Assembly: GCA_017990865.1 (NCBI GenBank) | Contig: JAGNNB010000191.1 | Span: 1 to 6,199 of the forward strand | Source of the DNA: Lysobacteraceae bacterium | GTDB lineage: Bacteria; Pseudomonadota; Gammaproteobacteria; Xanthomonadales; Xanthomonadaceae | Length of the DNA stretch: 6,199 nucleotides | Direction: 5' to 3' | Shown here: piece after piece, positions 5,183 through 6,199 of the stretch | How the letters are laid out: each line of letters opens with the position of its first letter | Numbering within the stretch: the first letter of the stretch is position 1 | Notes under the pieces: model-generated | What the model was told of the DNA's origin: nothing | The model's database searches: none | Seen by the model: the letters and a program-made list of their open reading frames with translations, nothing else | Program-made: the position numbers and the translations under genes

Positions 5183-5276
5183 TCGATGCGATTCGCGCGC
5201 GGCGCATGGGTCGCGAAGGCCGTCCGCCGGACCGCGCGCGCTTTCTTCGCCACTTTCGCTCGAGAAAAACGTTTCT

Positions 5277-5921
5277 ATGGAACATTTCCTGACCTCCGTT
5301 CTCACCGTCGCGATCGCGGAAATCGGCGATAAGACGCAATTGCTCGCATTGCTGCTGGCCGCGCGTTTTCGGCGCCCCTGGGCGATCGCAGCGGGCATTC
5401 TGGTCGCGACCTTGCTCAATCACGCGCTCGCCGGCTGGCTCGGCGCATGGGTCTCGCAATGGTTGCGACCGGACGCGCTGCGTTGGGGCGTGGCGCTCAG
5501 TTTCGCCGCGATCGGGGTATGGACGCTGATTCCCGATCGCATCAACGAGGACGGCGAAGCGCTCGGCGAAGGCCGCACCGCTTGGTCGGCCTTCGTCGCG
5601 ACCTCGATCGCCTTCTTCCTCGCGGAAATCGGCGATAAAACGCAAATCGCGACGGTGGTGCTGGCGGCGCGGTCGCCGTCGCTATGGCCGGTCGTGGCCG
5701 GCACTACGTTGGGGATGCTGATCGCCAACGTGCCGGTGGTCGCATTGGGCCATCGTTTCGCCGACAAACTGCCTTTGAAAGCGGCGCGCATCGCGGCGGC
5801 GCTGTTGTTCATCGGCTTGGCGGCTTGGGTCGCGATACGCGGTTTGCCGAGCGAGGTCGCGCCGCCGCCGGCTCCCGCGGCCGCATCGGTACCCGCATCC
5901 GCATCGGCACCGATGCGATGA
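5277..5921 (+). CDS. GDT1/TMEM165 family (UPF0016) cation transporter, probable Mn2+ exporter
   Basis: This 214-residue inner-membrane protein has the two inverted halves of the UPF0016 family, each carrying its signature: AEIGDKTQLLALLLAAR (14-30) and AEIGDKTQIATVVLAAR (116-132). The acidic residues of the two E-x-G-D-K-T motifs (Glu15/Asp18, Glu117/Asp120) are expected to form the cation site. About six membrane helices can be placed: roughly 4-27, 36-58, 68-85, 104-128, 137-157 and 169-188. Bacterial relatives such as MneA export Mn2+; eukaryotic relatives move Mn2+/Ca2+ with H+. The frame is open back to 5172, but the family begins at MEHFLTSVLT, so 5277 is chosen; its ribosome site is weak (GAGA about 11 bases upstream). 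The last 24 residues are a Pro/Ala/Ser tail that looks added to the family core. The structured leader may carry the regulation. Mn2+ specificity is inferred from the family. Confidence 0.9.
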   Translation: MEHFLTSVLTVAIAEIGDKTQLLALLLAARFRRPWAIAAGILVATLLNHALAGWLGAWVSQWLRPDALRWGVALSFAAIGVWTLIPDRINEDGEALGEGRTAWSAFVATSIAFFLAEIGDKTQIATVVLAARSPSLWPVVAGTTLGMLIANVPVVALGHRFADKLPLKAARIAAALLFIGLAAWVAIRGLPSEVAPPPAPAAASVPASASAPMR

Positions 5922-5926
5922 TGCGG
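5899..5926 (+). repeat. Overlapping inverted repeats around the GDT1 stop codon
   Basis: GCATCGG (5901-5907) pairs with CCGATGC (5910-5916). Alternatively CCGCATC (5899-5905) pairs with GATGCGG (5920-5926) across a 14-base loop that includes the first base of the stop codon. The region also repeats CGCATC at 5882, 5894 and 5900, in the part encoding the Ala/Ser/Pro tail. No T-run follows, so terminator activity is doubtful. Confidence 0.35.
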
Positions 5927-5991
5927 CGCGTGCGAGCGGCCCGACCGGCTATGCTGTCGGCGGCATCGGATTGGGAGACAGACGCATCGCT

Positions 5992-6199
5992 ATGAACGTG
6001 ACCGGGGATTGGTGGCGAGACGTATTGCGAACGCTGCTGTCGCGGCCCGACGAGGTCATGCTCGATTTGGGCGCGGGCGGCGAATTGCTCGTGGCCCGCG
6101 TTCGCGCGCTGCTCTCCGCGCTGATTTTGCTGCTGCCCTTGGTCGCCGGCCTCAGCGGCGGCAGCGCCACCGAGGTGCTGATCGGTCTGGGCGCGGCGG
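5992..6199 (+). CDS. N-terminus of an unidentified membrane protein (69 residues, cut by window edge)
   Basis: From the ATG at 5992 the frame is open to the window edge. Residues 1-35 look cytoplasmic and amphipathic (DWWRDVLRTLLSRPDEV, then LDLGAGGELLVAR), followed by a hydrophobic segment at about 39-54 (ALLSALILLLPLVAGL) and the start of what may be a second one (EVLIGLGAA, 61-69). The layout of a short cytoplasmic N-terminus with GELLVARVR just before a membrane domain resembles sensor proteins such as GGDEF or nucleotide cyclase proteins of xanthomonads, but the output domain is not in the window, so this is only a guess. GGGAGA lies about 13 bases before the ATG, which is far; a TTG at 5971, in frame and upstream of it, is a less likely start. 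The gene follows the GDT1 gene by 70 bases on the same strand. Confidence 0.65.
   Translation, partial: MNVTGDWWRDVLRTLLSRPDEVMLDLGAGGELLVARVRALLSALILLLPLVAGLSGGSATEVLIGLGAA

Larger units (their letters stand above)
4947..5276. other. Divergent spacer and leader before the GDT1-family gene
   Basis: This 330-base non-coding stretch lies between the divergent reductase and GDT1 genes. The left part holds a Fur-like site at 5002-5016 and, on the minus strand, GATAAT within the same site, which could be a -10 element for the reductase though no -35 partner is clear. The right half (about 5154-5250) is very GC-rich and full of inverted repeats: a hairpin at 5160-5182, ATGCG/CGCAT at 5186-5190 and 5203-5207, and TTCGCG/CGCGAA at 5192-5197 and 5212-5217. 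The last two pairs interlock, so they could form mutually exclusive structures or a pseudoknot. I see no coding gene. Frames crossing it are extensions of neighbours or antisense to the reductase. Confidence 0.55.

Noticed and set aside
5172..5276. A 35-residue N-terminal extension of the GDT1-family protein
   Set aside because: The extension is Arg-rich and hydrophilic, lies in the structured leader, and the family starts at the Met encoded at 5277.
4947..5276. A canonical yybP-ykoY (Mn2+) riboswitch
   Set aside because: It would be expected for a Mn2+ exporter, but I cannot find its conserved 5' GGGGAGUAG-like segment or the paired core; kept only as a question for a covariance-model search.
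5922..5991. A promoter (TATGCT at 5950-5955) for the last gene
   Set aside because: It matches the -10 consensus at only four of six positions and has no -35 partner; the gene could equally be read through from the GDT1 gene.

Overview
The window looks like a stretch of GC-rich gammaproteobacterial chromosome. Xanthomonadaceae (Lysobacter- or Luteimonas-like) is the best guess, from codon use, the style of the sigma factor's region 4 (SFSKSQLSR) and the gene content. That placement is inference, since no rRNA or other taxonomic marker is present. I see no mobile element, tRNA, rRNA or CRISPR array.

Layout. The minus-strand start of a stomatin/prohibitin-type (SPFH, QmcA-like) membrane protein runs off the left edge. 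After a 268-base divergent spacer holding two inverted repeats comes a plus-strand cluster: an ECF sigma factor; an overlapping cysteine-free single-pass membrane protein that is probably its anti-sigma factor; and, 106 bases on, a secreted protein with two PDZ domains and no protease domain. A strong hairpin ends this cluster. Facing it on the minus strand are a small hemin uptake gene, hemP, with a good sigma-70 promoter overlapped by a Fur box, and upstream of that an aldo/keto reductase resembling the beta subunits of voltage-gated K+ channels. A 330-base divergent spacer separates the reductase from a plus-strand GDT1/TMEM165 (UPF0016) family transporter, probably a Mn2+ exporter. The start of another membrane protein runs off the right edge.

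How the parts may work together. The sigma, membrane protein and PDZ protein look like a cell-envelope sensing module: a cytoplasmic sigma factor held at the membrane by a partner whose long Pro-rich stalk and helical domain reach into the periplasm, plus a periplasmic PDZ adaptor. The membrane protein ends in Glu-Val-Tyr, a plausible PDZ ligand, so the two extracytoplasmic parts could bind each other. The right half has a metal theme: haem/iron uptake under Fur control and a probable Mn2+ exporter, with a second, weaker Fur-like site in the spacer before the exporter. The reductase has no evident link to either theme.

The most unusual material is the sigma/anti-sigma/PDZ cluster. The other genes belong to well-known families.
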